Source of the DNA: Suttonella sp. R2A3
GTDB taxonomy: Bacteria > Pseudomonadota > Gammaproteobacteria > Cardiobacteriales > Cardiobacteriaceae
NCBI RefSeq assembly: GCF_021513215.1
Contig: NZ_CP090975.1
Span: forward strand, 1,626,001-1,690,000
Length of the DNA: 64,000 bases
Direction of reading: 5' to 3'
Positions 1-8,174 of this stretch are shown piece by piece; the first letter of the stretch is position 1, and each line of letters opens with the position of its first letter. The translations under genes and the position numbers were made by a program. Under the pieces are notes generated by a model. That model searched no databases. It saw only the letters and a program-made list of their open reading frames with translations, and was not told where the DNA came from.

Positions 1-528
1 ATTTTCATGAATCCACGCGGCATGTTTTGGTGCTTTTTTGGTTTTTGCCCATTCTTCGATCATCGGCACAGCAACCTCATTGAGCTTTTCAAGTTCACCA
101 GGCTTATCGGTGCGAACGGTGAGTTCCATACGGTGACCATTAGGGTCAAAGAAATAGATCGATTTAATAATGCCATGATCGGTTACACCAAGCACATCAA
201 GCCCTTTGCTTTCGAGATCAGCTTTGGCTTCTAATAGCTCTTCCATACTGCCTAATTCGAAGGCGATATGCTGTACCCATTCTGGGGTATTGCGGTCACG
301 GTCCATTTTAGGGTGTGTTGGAATTTCAAAAAACGCCAAAATGTTGCCATTACCCGCATCCATAAATAAATGCATATAAGGATCGGGGGCTTTGGTCGAA
401 GGAACCTGGTCTTCTGCAATCGCTAAGAGGAATTTCATATTCAACTTGTCGCGGTAAAACTCCATAGTTTCTTTAGCGTCATGACAGCGATAAGCCACGT
501 GGTGGATTTGTTTGATATTAATACTCAT
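1..528 (-). CDS. VOC (glyoxalase/bleomycin-resistance fold) family protein, partial at its C-terminus
   Basis: The frame is open from an ATG at 528 to the window edge, so the C-terminus is missing and 176 residues are visible. The start has a strong ribosome site (AAGGAG). The N-terminus reads IKQIHHVAYRCHDAKETMEF, the usual beta-strand opening of a vicinal-oxygen-chelate domain whose first His is a metal ligand. A second module contains GHRMELTVRT, whose Glu is the expected later ligand. Members include glyoxalases, extradiol dioxygenases and thiol transferases; the substrate cannot be told from sequence. It has its own promoter and reads away from the ribosomal cluster. Confidence 0.8.
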   Translation of the reverse strand, partial: MSINIKQIHHVAYRCHDAKETMEFYRDKLNMKFLLAIAEDQVPSTKAPDPYMHLFMDAGNGNILAFFEIPTHPKMDRDRNTPEWVQHIAFELGSMEELLEAKADLESKGLDVLGVTDHGIIKSIYFFDPNGHRMELTVRTDKPGELEKLNEVAVPMIEEWAKTKKAPKHAAWIHEN

Positions 529-557
529 GTTTATCTCCTTGTTTTGATTATGGCCCC

Positions 558-586
558 AATATAGTTTCATCCGAAACAGTTGTCAA
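558..586 (-). promoter_or_regulatory. Sigma70 promoter of the VOC gene with a dyad in the spacer
   Basis: On the minus strand TTGACA (586-581) is separated by 17 bp from TATATT (563-558), and the ATG follows 30 bp further on. The spacer holds a perfect inverted repeat, GTTTC-4 bp-GAAAC, at 564-577. An operator between -35 and -10 is typical of repressor sites, so this gene may be inducible. No regulator gene is visible beside it. Confidence 0.6.
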
Positions 587-874
587 TGAAAATAATCTAC
601 ATATACTATAAATTATAGTCCAGGCGAGAAGGAATGGCTTAGTAGAGGGTCTAATGAGCATTTTCTCGTGTTAAAAAAACTACACTTTGCGACATTTTGG
701 TATGCAGAGGGTTGTTGGTGGTAGAGGGTGATTGTGGTGACAAGCATTAATTTGTCGGTTTTCTGGATGCTCGTTAAGTTATCTCATGAGTATCGATTGG
801 GCCGTTAAACGAAGTGTTTGATTCAGTAATTCGTCATAAAAGAGATTTATTTGTCACAATAAGGCTTTAGGGCG

Positions 875-902
875 TTGACAATGCTTGATTGGGCGGTATA
901 AT
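875..902 (+). promoter_or_regulatory. Strong sigma70 promoter ahead of rpsH
   Basis: A perfect TTGACA (875-880), a 16-bp spacer and a perfect TATAAT (897-902) predict a start near 909 and a 5' leader of about 165 nt before the rpsH ATG. Because the usual upstream spc genes are absent here, this promoter probably drives rpsH through rpmJ. Confidence 0.75.
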
Positions 903-1075
903 ACTGCCCCCTTGCGGTAAGGAGATTTCGCACCAAGCGGTTCTCTTTTTCGGCAAAGAATCCTATTTGTACTGCTTTGCTCTGGCTCTTGCTGGTTAGC
1001 GGTGCGTTTAGGTGTTTAAGTTCCAGGGTCATTGGTTGCCAATAGACCTGATACTGAATCCAAGAGGAATTAACT

Positions 1076-1465
1076 ATGTTATCTGATCCAGTTGCAGATA
1101 TGTTAACGCGCATCCGCAATGCGCAGCGTATCGGCCGTTCACTGGTTACTATGCCTGCCTCTAAGCACAAAGCAGCGATTGCTCAAGTGTTGCAAGATGA
1201 AGGCTATATCCAGTCGTTTGAAGTTAAAGGCGATGAAAAGCCTGAGTTAACCGTTCACTTGAAATATCATCAAGGTGAGCCGGTCATCGAATTAATTAAG
1301 CGCGTGAGTCGTCCTGGTTTGCGTATTTTTAAAGGTAAAGATGAGCTGCCACGTGTGCAGGGTGGTTTGGGCGTTGCGATTGTTTCAACGTCTAAAGGCG
1401 TCATGAGCGACCACAAAGCACGCGAACAAGGTATCGGCGGCGAAATTCTTTGCTACGTCGCTTAA
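1076..1465 (+). CDS. rpsH: 30S ribosomal protein S8
   Basis: The 129-residue product opens [16 protein letters not shown] and ends EILCYVA, the characteristic S8 ends, at full family length. S8 binds helix 21 of 16S rRNA early in 30S assembly. In E. coli it also represses spc-operon translation by binding mRNA at rplE, which is not in this window. It is the first gene of the cluster here, behind its own promoter, with ribosome site AGAGGAA. rplF follows after 10 bp. Confidence 0.98.
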   Translation: MLSDPVADMLTRIRNAQRIGRSLVTMPASKHKAAIAQVLQDEGYIQSFEVKGDEKPELTVHLKYHQGEPVIELIKRVSRPGLRIFKGKDELPRVQGGLGVAIVSTSKGVMSDHKAREQGIGGEILCYVA

Positions 1466-1475
1466 GGAGGTAAGT

Positions 1476-2009
1476 ATGTCACGTATAGGTAAACAACCAG
1501 TACAGCTGCCTTCAGGCGTTAATGTTGCGATTAATGGCAGCGAAGTTAAGGTTAAAGGCGCTAAAGGCGAGTTGAACCTTAACTTGCACCCGTATATTAC
1601 GGCAGAAGAAAACGACGGCGTGATTAACGTCAAGCCGGTTAAAGAAACCACTGATCATTGGGCGATGTGTGGCACGATGCGCACCTTAGTCAACAATATG
1701 GTGATCGGGGTTAGCGAAGGTTTTGAAAAGAAATTGCAATTGGTCGGTGTCGGTTATCGTGCACAAGTTCAAGGCAATAAGCTTAACCTGGCGTTGGGTT
1801 TCTCGCATCCTGTTGAATATGCGATCCCACAAGGCATCACAATTGAAGCGCCAAGCGCAACAGAATTGTTGGTTAAAGGTTCAGACAAGCAGCTTGTTGG
1901 CGAAGTCGCGGCGAAAATCCGTGCTTATCGTCCACCAGAGCCTTATAAAGGCAAGGGTGTGCGCTATGCAGATGAGCGCGTTGTGATGAAAGAAGCGAAG
2001 AAAAAATAA
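1476..2009 (+). CDS. rplF: 50S ribosomal protein L6
   Basis: The 177-residue protein begins SRIGKQPVQLPSGV and ends in a Lys-rich tail, as L6 does. The conserved RAYRPPEPYKGKGVRY segment near the C-terminus is intact. L6 sits near the factor-binding region of the 50S subunit. The start is set by AAGGAGG seven bases upstream. It is co-transcribed with rpsH and rplR. Confidence 0.98.
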   Translation: MSRIGKQPVQLPSGVNVAINGSEVKVKGAKGELNLNLHPYITAEENDGVINVKPVKETTDHWAMCGTMRTLVNNMVIGVSEGFEKKLQLVGVGYRAQVQGNKLNLALGFSHPVEYAIPQGITIEAPSATELLVKGSDKQLVGEVAAKIRAYRPPEPYKGKGVRYADERVVMKEAKKK

Positions 2010-2021
2010 CGGGGTGAGATC

Positions 2022-2378
2022 ATGAATCAAAAGAAAATTAATCGCATCCGCCGTGGTAAACGTACCCGCGCTAAAATCCGCGAAATGGGTAAGCCAAGTT
2101 TGGTGGTAAATAAAACCCCGCGTCACATGTACGCGCAAATCATTAGCGGCAGCGGTGATAAAGTGTTGGCGAGTGCGTCAACGGTACAAGCCGGATTACG
2201 TGAAGGCTTAAAAAGCACTGGTAACGTCGAAGCAGCAGCAAAAGTTGGTGCCGCAATCGGTGAGCAGGCTAAGTCTTTAGGCCTTGAAGACATTGCTTTT
2301 GACCGCAGTGGCTTCCGTTATCACGGTCGCGTGAAAGCATTAGCAGATGCTGCACGTGAAGCCGGATTGAAGTTTTAA
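2022..2378 (+). CDS. rplR: 50S ribosomal protein L18
   Basis: The 118-residue basic protein carries the L18 pattern: an arginine-rich N-terminus ([13 protein letters not shown]) and the C-terminal [20 protein letters not shown] motif. With L5 and L25 it holds 5S rRNA in the central protuberance. Its length is normal. It follows rplF by 12 bp with GGGGTGAG as ribosome site. Confidence 0.98.
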   Translation: MNQKKINRIRRGKRTRAKIREMGKPSLVVNKTPRHMYAQIISGSGDKVLASASTVQAGLREGLKSTGNVEAAAKVGAAIGEQAKSLGLEDIAFDRSGFRYHGRVKALADAAREAGLKF

Positions 2379-2387
2379 GGGGGAGTT

Positions 2388-2903
2388 ATGGCGCAACAAA
2401 GAGAACGTCAACAAGACAGCGAATTTCTCGAGAAATTAGTCGCGGTTAACCGCGTCACGAAAGTGGTTAAAGGTGGCCGTCAGTTTGCCTTTACCGCATT
2501 AGTCGTGGTTGGTGATGGTCAAGGCCGTGTTGGCTATGGCTATGGCAAAGCGAAAGAAGTACCTGTGGCGATTCAAAAAGCCATGGATCAAGCGAAAAAA
2601 GGCTTGGTACGTATTGATTTGCACAAAGATACCTTGCAGCATCCGCTGGTTGGTAAGCACGGTGCGGCGAAAGTATACATGCAGCCTGCCTCTGAAGGTA
2701 CCGGTGTGATCGCTGGTGGTGCGATGCGTGCAGTATTTGAAGTGGCTGGTGTGAAGGATGTTTTGGCAAAATGTATGGGCACACGTAATCCAGGTAACGT
2801 GGTACGTGCAACCATTAACGGTTTGCAGAATATGAAGAGCCCGCAGCAAATCGCCGCTAAGCGTGGTAAATCAGTTCAAGAGGTGCTCGCAAATGTCGAA
2901 TAA
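2388..2903 (+). CDS. rpsE: 30S ribosomal protein S5
   Basis: The 171-residue protein has the S5 N-terminal double-stranded-RNA-binding part ([19 protein letters not shown]) and the C-terminal domain with [17 protein letters not shown]5 contributes to decoding accuracy, and spectinomycin resistance maps to its N-terminal loop. The strong site GGGGGAG precedes the ATG. Its last 11 bases overlap the start of rpmD, implying coupled translation. Confidence 0.98.
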   Translation: MAQQRERQQDSEFLEKLVAVNRVTKVVKGGRQFAFTALVVVGDGQGRVGYGYGKAKEVPVAIQKAMDQAKKGLVRIDLHKDTLQHPLVGKHGAAKVYMQPASEGTGVIAGGAMRAVFEVAGVKDVLAKCMGTRNPGNVVRATINGLQNMKSPQQIAAKRGKSVQEVLANVE

Positions 2904-3078
2904 ACAATTACGGGTCACGCTGGTTAAAAGCAAGCATGGCCGTTTGGAAAATCATAAGCAATGCGTTGCTGGATTGGGCTTGCGTCGCATGCATCAATCA
3001 CGCATCGTACTCGATACACCGGAGAACCGAGGCATGATTAATAAAGTGTCTTATCTCCTTAAAGTTGAAGAGGTGTAA
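2893..3078 (+). CDS. rpmD: 50S ribosomal protein L30
   Basis: The 61-residue protein has the L30 core [22 protein letters not shown] and a terminal LLKVEEV. I place the start at the ATG at 2893 inside the end of rpsE, after AGAGGTG. A start 30 bases upstream would add ten non-conserved residues. rplO follows three bases after the stop. Confidence 0.95.
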   Translation: MSNKQLRVTLVKSKHGRLENHKQCVAGLGLRRMHQSRIVLDTPENRGMINKVSYLLKVEEV

Positions 3079-3081
3079 GTC

Positions 3082-3519
3082 ATGCAATTAAATGAATTGA
3101 AACCTGCAGAAGGTTCGCGTCCATCAGCAAAACGCTTAGGTCGTGGTATCGGTTCTGGCTTAGGTAAAACCAGTGGTAAAGGCCATAAAGGGCAAAAAGC
3201 GCGTTCTGGCGGTTATCACAAGGTTGGGTTTGAAGGCGGTCAGATGCCTTTGCAACGTCGTTTGCCTAAGCGTGGCTTCCGTAGTCGCAGCAAAACCAAT
3301 ATCGCTCAGTTGCGCACCGAGCAGTTGAACAAGCTTGCTGGTGATGAAGTGATCACTTTAGATGTGCTCAAGCAGCAAGGCTTGGTTCCAGTACACACAC
3401 TGGGTGCTAAAGTCTTTTTGCAAGGCGATGTGACTGCAGCGGTTAAGCTGCAAGGCATCGGCGTGAGCAAAGGTGCGCGGGCGGCGATTGAAGCTGCCGG
3501 TGGTTCGATCGAAGAGTAA
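3082..3519 (+). CDS. rplO: 50S ribosomal protein L15
   Basis: The 145-residue protein has the Gly/Lys/Arg-rich N-terminus typical of L15 ([20 protein letters not shown]), an unstructured extension that threads into 23S rRNA, followed by the globular part ending in AAGGSIEE. Length and order (rpmD-rplO-secY) are canonical. Confidence 0.98.
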   Translation: MQLNELKPAEGSRPSAKRLGRGIGSGLGKTSGKGHKGQKARSGGYHKVGFEGGQMPLQRRLPKRGFRSRSKTNIAQLRTEQLNKLAGDEVITLDVLKQQGLVPVHTLGAKVFLQGDVTAAVKLQGIGVSKGARAAIEAAGGSIEE

Positions 3520-3533
3520 GAAGGGGTCGCATT

Positions 3534-4856
3534 ATGGCAAAGAAGCCAACGGCAAATCCGTATAAAGAGTTAACCTCGCGTCTGTGGTATCTCGTGCTTG
3601 CACTGATTATTTATCGTGTGGGTGCGCATATTCCGGTGCCTGGTGTGGATCTTGACCGTATTCGCCAGATGTTTGAGCAGGGGGAGGGTTCGATCTTCCA
3701 GTTGTTCAATATGTTCTCTGGTGGGGCTTTGAGTAATGCATCGTTGCTTGCCCTTGGGGTGGCGCCTTACATTTCGGCATCGATTGTTATGCAGTTGATG
3801 TCGCATATGTATGGCCCACTTAAGGAATTGCGTCAGCAAGGCAGTACTGGGCAGAAGAAAATCACCCAGTACACCCGCTACCTCACCTTGGCGCTCGCCT
3901 TGGTGCAAGGATTCGCGATTAGCCGTACCGTGATGGCGCAAGGGATGTCGCTGATGAGCGGTCCCGGCTTCTTGCTGGTTGGAACGATTGCTTTGGCAGC
4001 CGGTGCGCTATTTATGATGTGGCTTGGTGAACAAATCACTGAACGCGGCATTGGCAACGGCATTTCGATGCTGATCTTTGCGGGTATCGCGGTGAATATG
4101 CCAGCGGGTATCGGTAGCCTGATCGCACAAACCAAAGAGAACGATCAATATGCTCAGTTCTTTTTGATTATGTTGGTGATTATTGGTTTGTTTGCGTTGA
4201 TTGTGGTGGTAGAACGCGCGCAGCGTCGTATCGCTATCCACTATTCAAACCGCCGTGGTAATCAACAAGCGATGGGCCAGCGCTCGCATTTGCCGTTAAA
4301 GGTCAATATGGGTGGCGTTATCCCGGCGATCTTCGCCTCAGCGATCATTACCTTGTTGGTTTCGGGCTTTTCGTTTTTGGGTAATATGCAAAGCACCGCT
4401 GGTCGCTACCTTTCTGATTTGATTGGTGCGTTTCAGCCAGGCAGCTGGTTATACATTGCAACCTTTAGTTTGTTGATCATTTTGTTCTCGTTTTTCTACA
4501 CTGCGATGATGTTTGAAAACCGCGAACTGGCTGATAACCTGAAAAAGTCTAATGGCTTTATTCAAGGCTTCCGCCCAGGTCGTCAAACGGCTGACTACAT
4601 CGATATGATCCAAGAGCGTTTAACGCTGGTTGGTGCAATCTATGTTGCCTTTGTCTGTGTGTTGCCATCGATTATGAACTTAGGGTCCGCGCAAGGGCAA
4701 ATTATGTTCCTCTTCGGCGGGACATCTTTGTTGATCGCAGTGGTTGTGGCGATGGATTTCGTCTCACAAGTGCAATCGCATGTGATGTCTAAGCAATATG
4801 AATCGCTGATGAAAAAAGCAAATTTATCTGGTTTTGGCGGGCAATATCGCCGCTAA
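3534..4856 (+). CDS. secY: Protein translocase subunit SecY
   Basis: The 440-residue polytopic membrane protein opens NPYKELTSRLWYLVLALIIY and has about ten hydrophobic segments, as expected for the SecYEG channel. The plug-region pattern GGALSNASLLALGVAPYI and the C-terminal cytosolic loop FRPGRQTADYID are both present. It inserts and exports proteins with SecA or the ribosome. It lies 14 bp after rplO and 18 bp before rpmJ, the standard arrangement. Confidence 0.98.
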   Translation: MAKKPTANPYKELTSRLWYLVLALIIYRVGAHIPVPGVDLDRIRQMFEQGEGSIFQLFNMFSGGALSNASLLALGVAPYISASIVMQLMSHMYGPLKELRQQGSTGQKKITQYTRYLTLALALVQGFAISRTVMAQGMSLMSGPGFLLVGTIALAAGALFMMWLGEQITERGIGNGISMLIFAGIAVNMPAGIGSLIAQTKENDQYAQFFLIMLVIIGLFALIVVVERAQRRIAIHYSNRRGNQQAMGQRSHLPLKVNMGGVIPAIFASAIITLLVSGFSFLGNMQSTAGRYLSDLIGAFQPGSWLYIATFSLLIILFSFFYTAMMFENRELADNLKKSNGFIQGFRPGRQTADYIDMIQERLTLVGAIYVAFVCVLPSIMNLGSAQGQIMFLFGGTSLLIAVVVAMDFVSQVQSHVMSKQYESLMKKANLSGFGGQYRR

Positions 4857-4874
4857 ACCGTTTAGGAGTAAAAC

Positions 4875-4988
4875 ATGAAAGTAAGTGCTTCAGTTAAAAA
4901 AATGTGCCGTCACTGTCGAGTGATTCGTCGTAACGGTAGTGTACGTATTATTTGTTCTGATAAGCGTCACAAGCAGCGTCAGGGTTAA
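4875..4988 (+). CDS. rpmJ: 50S ribosomal protein L36 (zinc-binding form)
   Basis: A 37-residue ORF starts at the ATG at 4875 after TTTAGGAG. It contains the C-x2-C and C-x4-H ligands of the L36 zinc ribbon (CRHC and CSDKRH), so this is the zinc-containing paralogue. It closes the spc segment and is followed by a long inverted repeat and a new promoter for rpsM. Confidence 0.95.
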   Translation: MKVSASVKKMCRHCRVIRRNGSVRIICSDKRHKQRQG

Positions 4989-5007
4989 TCCTCTGACGCG
5001 GCTGTTT

Positions 5008-5049
5008 GTAAGGTTTGTTTCCTTAAACACTTAAGTAAACAAACCTTAC
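5008..5049. promoter_or_regulatory. Long inverted repeat between rpmJ and rpsM
   Basis: A perfect 13-bp inverted repeat (GTAAGGTTTGTTT at 5008-5020, complement at 5037-5049) encloses a second 5-bp stem (CTTAA/TTAAG, 5022-5026 and 5031-5035). Together they form one long, nearly continuous hairpin. There is no T-run after it, so it is not a standard intrinsic terminator. It could act as an mRNA 3'-end stabiliser or attenuation structure for the spc transcript. Confidence 0.6.
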
Positions 5050-5161
5050 CGCTAAAACCGCTCGATCTTCAGAGTCTTTGTCGCGAACTGGCCTAGAGCT
5101 AAAAACGAATAAAAACCTCTGAACAGAAAAAAGATGGTTTAGCACTAAGGTGTGGAAGTGT

Positions 5162-5190
5162 TTGACATTTCCGCGCTATTTAAGTAGAAT
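5162..5190 (+). promoter_or_regulatory. Sigma70 promoter of the rpsM-rplQ (alpha) operon
   Basis: TTGACA (5162-5167), a 17-bp spacer and TAGAAT (5185-5190) predict a start near 5197, giving a leader of only about 23 nt before the rpsM ATG, with TAGGAG as ribosome site. That is too short for the E. coli-type S4-binding pseudoknot leader. Confidence 0.75.
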
Positions 5191-5219
5191 TTCGCCCCTT
5201 TATTTTAGGAGTAAACGAC

Positions 5220-5576
5220 ATGGCTCGTATTGCTGGTATTAATGTCCCAACGCATAAACATGCGGTAGTGGCATTGACCTCTATTTATGGCGTTGGTCCT
5301 GCTCGTGCCCGCGATATTTGCGCGGCTGCCGAAGTAGAACCATCGAAAAAAATTCGCGATCTGTCGGACGCTGAAGTGGAAGCTTTGCGCTCGGCTGTTG
5401 GTGAATATCAGGTGGAAGGGGATCTGCGTCGTCAGGTTTCCATGAACATCAAACGTTTAATGGACTTAGGTTGTTTCCGTGGTCTGCGTCACCGTCGCTC
5501 TTTGCCGGTTCGTGGTCAACGTACTAAAACCAACGCACGTACCCGTAAGGGCCCACGTCGTCCAATTAAACGCTAA
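5220..5576 (+). CDS. rpsM: 30S ribosomal protein S13
   Basis: The 118-residue protein begins [20 protein letters not shown] and ends with the basic tail [16 protein letters not shown] sequence, both diagnostic of S13. It forms bridges between the 30S head and the 50S subunit. It is first in the alpha operon here, directly after the promoter at 5162-5190. Confidence 0.98.
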   Translation: MARIAGINVPTHKHAVVALTSIYGVGPARARDICAAAEVEPSKKIRDLSDAEVEALRSAVGEYQVEGDLRRQVSMNIKRLMDLGCFRGLRHRRSLPVRGQRTKTNARTRKGPRRPIKR

Positions 5577-5593
5577 TCTAAGAGAGAGAATTT

Positions 5594-5991
5594 ATGGCTA
5601 AGGCTGCTGGTAAACAAAAAAACGTTAGAAAAAAGCAAAGCGTGTTGTGGTGGACGCCGTTGCGCACGTCCACGCGTCATTTAACAACACAATCGTGACC
5701 ATTACTGATGGTCAGGGTAACACGCTTTCTTGGGCAACTGCCGGTGGTTCTGGTTTTCGCGGTTCAAGAAAAAGTACTCCGTTTGCAGCGCAGGTTGCAG
5801 CAGAGCGCGCTGGCACTGCCGCCAAAGAATATGGCGTGCAGAACCTTGACGTGAATATTAAAGGACCAGGACCGGGGCGTGAATCCGCTGTGCGTGCATT
5901 AAACGCAACAGGATTCAACATCCATTCAATTACGGATGTTACCCCTATCCCACATAATGGTTGTCGTCCGCCGAAAAAGCGTCGCGTGTAA
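5594..5991 (+). CDS. rpsK: 30S ribosomal protein S11, read in two frames
   Basis: The ATG at 5594 follows AGAGAGAG and opens [14 protein letters not shown], the expected S11 N-terminus, but this frame stops at 5696-5698. The rest of S11 ([20 protein letters not shown] through [10 protein letters not shown]) lies in the -1 frame and ends at 5991. The join falls on A_AAA_AAG (5629-5635), in the correct zero-frame phase for -1 slippage. Slipping there gives 14+118 = 132 residues with no gap. A GTGGACG/CGTCCAC stem (5650-5656, 5667-5673) lies 14 nt downstream. S11 is essential, so either the ribosome or polymerase slips here, or one A is missing from the data. A GTG start at 5647 would delete the basic N-terminus and lacks a ribosome site. 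Confidence 0.9.
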
Positions 5992-6010
5992 GGAATATTC
6001 GGAGTAATTT

Positions 6011-6631
6011 ATGGCTAGATATATTGGACCTAAGTGCCGTCTGGCGCGTCGTGAAGGCGTGGATTTAGAACTAAAATCAGGCGTTCGCCCGGTTGAATCA
6101 AAATGTAATATGAGTGCAGCGCCTGGTCAGCACGGCGCGCGTCGTACGCGTTTGTCTGACTACGGTGGTCAGTTGCGTGAAAAACAAAAGCTCAAGCGTA
6201 CCTATGGCGTACTTGAGCGTCAGTTCCGCAACTACTACAAAAAAGCAGCGAAGCAAAAAGGCTCAACGGGTGAAAACTTGCTCAAAATGCTCGAGCAGCG
6301 TTTGGACAATGTGGTTTATCGCATGGGCTACGGCGTAACGCGTGCAGAATCACGTCAGCTGGTTTCTCATGGTGCGATTGAAGTCAATGGTCAACGTGTG
6401 ACGATTGCTTCTTATCAAGTTAAAGCGGAAGATGTGGTTTCAGTGTGTGAAAAATCACGCAAACAAGTTCGCATCCAAAGCGCCTTGGAAATTGCTGCAC
6501 AACGTGGGTTTGTTGAATGGGTTGAAGTGGACACTGCAAAAATGAGCGGCGAGTTCAAGCGCGTTCCTGAGCGTATCGACTTATCTGCAGACATTAACGA
6601 ATCATTGGTGGTTGAGCTTTACTCCAAGTAA
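6011..6631 (+). CDS. rpsD: 30S ribosomal protein S4
   Basis: The 206-residue protein begins [20 protein letters not shown] and carries the S4 RNA-binding domain ([20 protein letters not shown]). S4 nucleates 30S assembly and, in E. coli, represses the alpha operon by binding the rpsM leader. Length is normal. The ribosome site is GGAG, and rpoA follows 41 bp later. Confidence 0.98.
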   Translation: MARYIGPKCRLARREGVDLELKSGVRPVESKCNMSAAPGQHGARRTRLSDYGGQLREKQKLKRTYGVLERQFRNYYKKAAKQKGSTGENLLKMLEQRLDNVVYRMGYGVTRAESRQLVSHGAIEVNGQRVTIASYQVKAEDVVSVCEKSRKQVRIQSALEIAAQRGFVEWVEVDTAKMSGEFKRVPERIDLSADINESLVVELYSK

Positions 6632-6672
6632 GGTTTACTGGCATTAACAGCATTTACTGGAGGCGTTAGACG

Positions 6673-7632
6673 ATGGCTTTAACAGAACTTTTGACCCCGC
6701 GTATCGTACAGATCAAGGAAGTCGCGCCGAATACGTCGCGGGTTACCATGGAGCCTTTAGAGCGTGGCTTTGGCTATACGCTCGGCACGGCATTGCGCCG
6801 TGTGCTCCTGTCTTCAATCGAAGGCGCGGCAGTAACAGAGTGTGAAATCGAAGGGGTTTTACACGAATATTCCGGCATCAACGGTGTGCGTGAGGACGTC
6901 ATCGATGTGTTGCTTAATTTGAAAGGCTTAGCGCTGATTATGCACGAAGGCGAACACGCCGAAATGCGTTTGTCTGTCAACAAAGCAGGCGAAGTGAAAG
7001 CGAAAGACTTCAAAGCACCATCGAATATCGAAATCTGCAACCCTGAGCATGTCATTGCACATTTAACCAGCGATACCCCGTTTAATATGACGGTTTCGGT
7101 TGAAAAAGGCCGTGGTTATCGAGTGGTTAATTTAGAAAGCGATGAAGAAAGCAGCTCACCGAATGTATTGCGCTTGGATGCGTCTTTCTCACCGGTTAAG
7201 CGCATTGCGTTCCGCGTTGAAGCGGCCCGTGTTGAGCAGCGTACTGACCTCGATAAGTTGATTATCGACATTGAGTCAAATGGTACGCTTGATCCTGAGC
7301 AGGCTATTCGTGATGCAGCAACCATTCTGCACAAGCAGATCGAAGTATTCGTGGATCTTGAATCGACTGAGATTGAAGAGGAAGAAGCGGAAGAAATTCA
7401 GGTTGATCCGGTGTTGTTACGTCCGGTTGATGATTTGGAATTGACCGTGCGCAGCGCGAATTGCTTGAAAGCAGAGAACATCAATAACATTGGTGATTTG
7501 GTACGCCGCAGTGAAGTCGAGTTGCTGAAAACCCCGAACTTGGGTAAGAAATCACTCAACGAAATTAAAGAAGTTCTTGCCAGCCATGGTTTGGAACTGG
7601 GTATGGATATTGAACACTGGCCGGTTGACTAA
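6673..7632 (+). CDS. rpoA: DNA-directed RNA polymerase alpha subunit
   Basis: The 319-residue protein has the N-terminal dimerisation and assembly domain ([20 protein letters not shown] near residue 35). An acidic linker ([14 protein letters not shown]) follows. The C-terminal domain contains the helix-hairpin-helix segment [19 protein letters not shown] that binds UP elements and activators. The length is slightly below the 329 residues of E. coli. TGGAGGCG precedes the ATG. Confidence 0.98.
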   Translation: MALTELLTPRIVQIKEVAPNTSRVTMEPLERGFGYTLGTALRRVLLSSIEGAAVTECEIEGVLHEYSGINGVREDVIDVLLNLKGLALIMHEGEHAEMRLSVNKAGEVKAKDFKAPSNIEICNPEHVIAHLTSDTPFNMTVSVEKGRGYRVVNLESDEESSSPNVLRLDASFSPVKRIAFRVEAARVEQRTDLDKLIIDIESNGTLDPEQAIRDAATILHKQIEVFVDLESTEIEEEEAEEIQVDPVLLRPVDDLELTVRSANCLKAENINNIGDLVRRSEVELLKTPNLGKKSLNEIKEVLASHGLELGMDIEHWPVD

Positions 7633-7665
7633 GCCAACTAGCGAGTAAGGATTTGGAGCAAAAAA

Positions 7666-8049
7666 ATGAGACATAAACTAGCCGGGCGTAAACTAAGCCG
7701 GACCAGCGCACACCGCAAAGCGATGTTTAAAAACATGACGGTATCGCTGATTGAACATGAATTGATTAAAACCACTTTGCCAAAAGCAAAAGATCTGCGT
7801 CGTGTGATCGAGCCAATCATCACTCACGCTAAAAACAACGACACTGTTGCAGCACGTCGTTTGGCTTTTGCGCGTTTGGGTAACCGTGATGCAGTACAAA
7901 AGTTATTCAACGAACTTGCCCCACGTTACCAAGGCCGTCCAGGCGGTTACGTTCGCATCTTAAAATGCGGCTTCCGTCCAGGGGACAACGCACCTATGGC
8001 ATACGTTGAACTCGTTGATCGTCCACAGCCAGAAGTTGAAGAAGCTTAA
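7666..8049 (+). CDS. rplQ: 50S ribosomal protein L17
   Basis: The 127-residue protein opens [19 protein letters not shown] and includes [20 protein letters not shown], both diagnostic of L17. It is the last gene of the alpha operon. TTGGAG precedes the start, and a strong intrinsic terminator follows 25 bases after the stop. Confidence 0.98.
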   Translation: MRHKLAGRKLSRTSAHRKAMFKNMTVSLIEHELIKTTLPKAKDLRRVIEPIITHAKNNDTVAARRLAFARLGNRDAVQKLFNELAPRYQGRPGGYVRILKCGFRPGDNAPMAYVELVDRPQPEVEEA

Positions 8050-8074
8050 ATCTCAACCTTTGTGATGATCACTA

Positions 8075-8103
8075 AAAACCGCCACTTTGTTGGCGGTTTT
8101 TTT
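8075..8103 (+). terminator. Intrinsic terminator of the alpha operon
   Basis: A perfect 10-bp stem (AAAACCGCCA, loop CTTTGT, TGGCGGTTTT) runs into a T-run ending at 8103. It lies directly after rplQ and separates the ribosomal cluster from the Sel1 genes. Confidence 0.9.
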
Positions 8104-8174
8104 ATGTTTTGCCGATCTGGCTGTGTCGCAGTAGAATAAAAGTCACGGATTTTCCCTTAGTTAAGGAACTTACG

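Larger units (their letters stand above)
529..1075. other. 547-bp intergenic region between the VOC gene and rpsH
   Basis: No convincing coding sequence is present on either strand. The left end holds the minus-strand VOC promoter and an AT palindrome, CTATAAATTATAG, at 606-618. The right end holds a near-consensus plus-strand promoter and a leader of about 165 nt before rpsH. The middle (about 620-870) shows nothing I can name. Confidence 0.6.

Noticed and set aside
606..618. AT palindrome CTATAAATTATAG as a specific operator
   Set aside because: It is short and AT-only apart from its ends, and is upstream of the assigned promoter; chance occurrence is likely.
847..1170. 107-codon minus-strand ORF across the rpsH promoter and start
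   Set aside because: It overlaps a strong promoter and conserved rpsH, has low-complexity composition and matches no family.
5647..5991. rpsK starting at the GTG at 5647 without any frameshift
   Set aside because: It would lose the basic N-terminus of S11, which is encoded just upstream after a ribosome site, and no ribosome site precedes the GTG.
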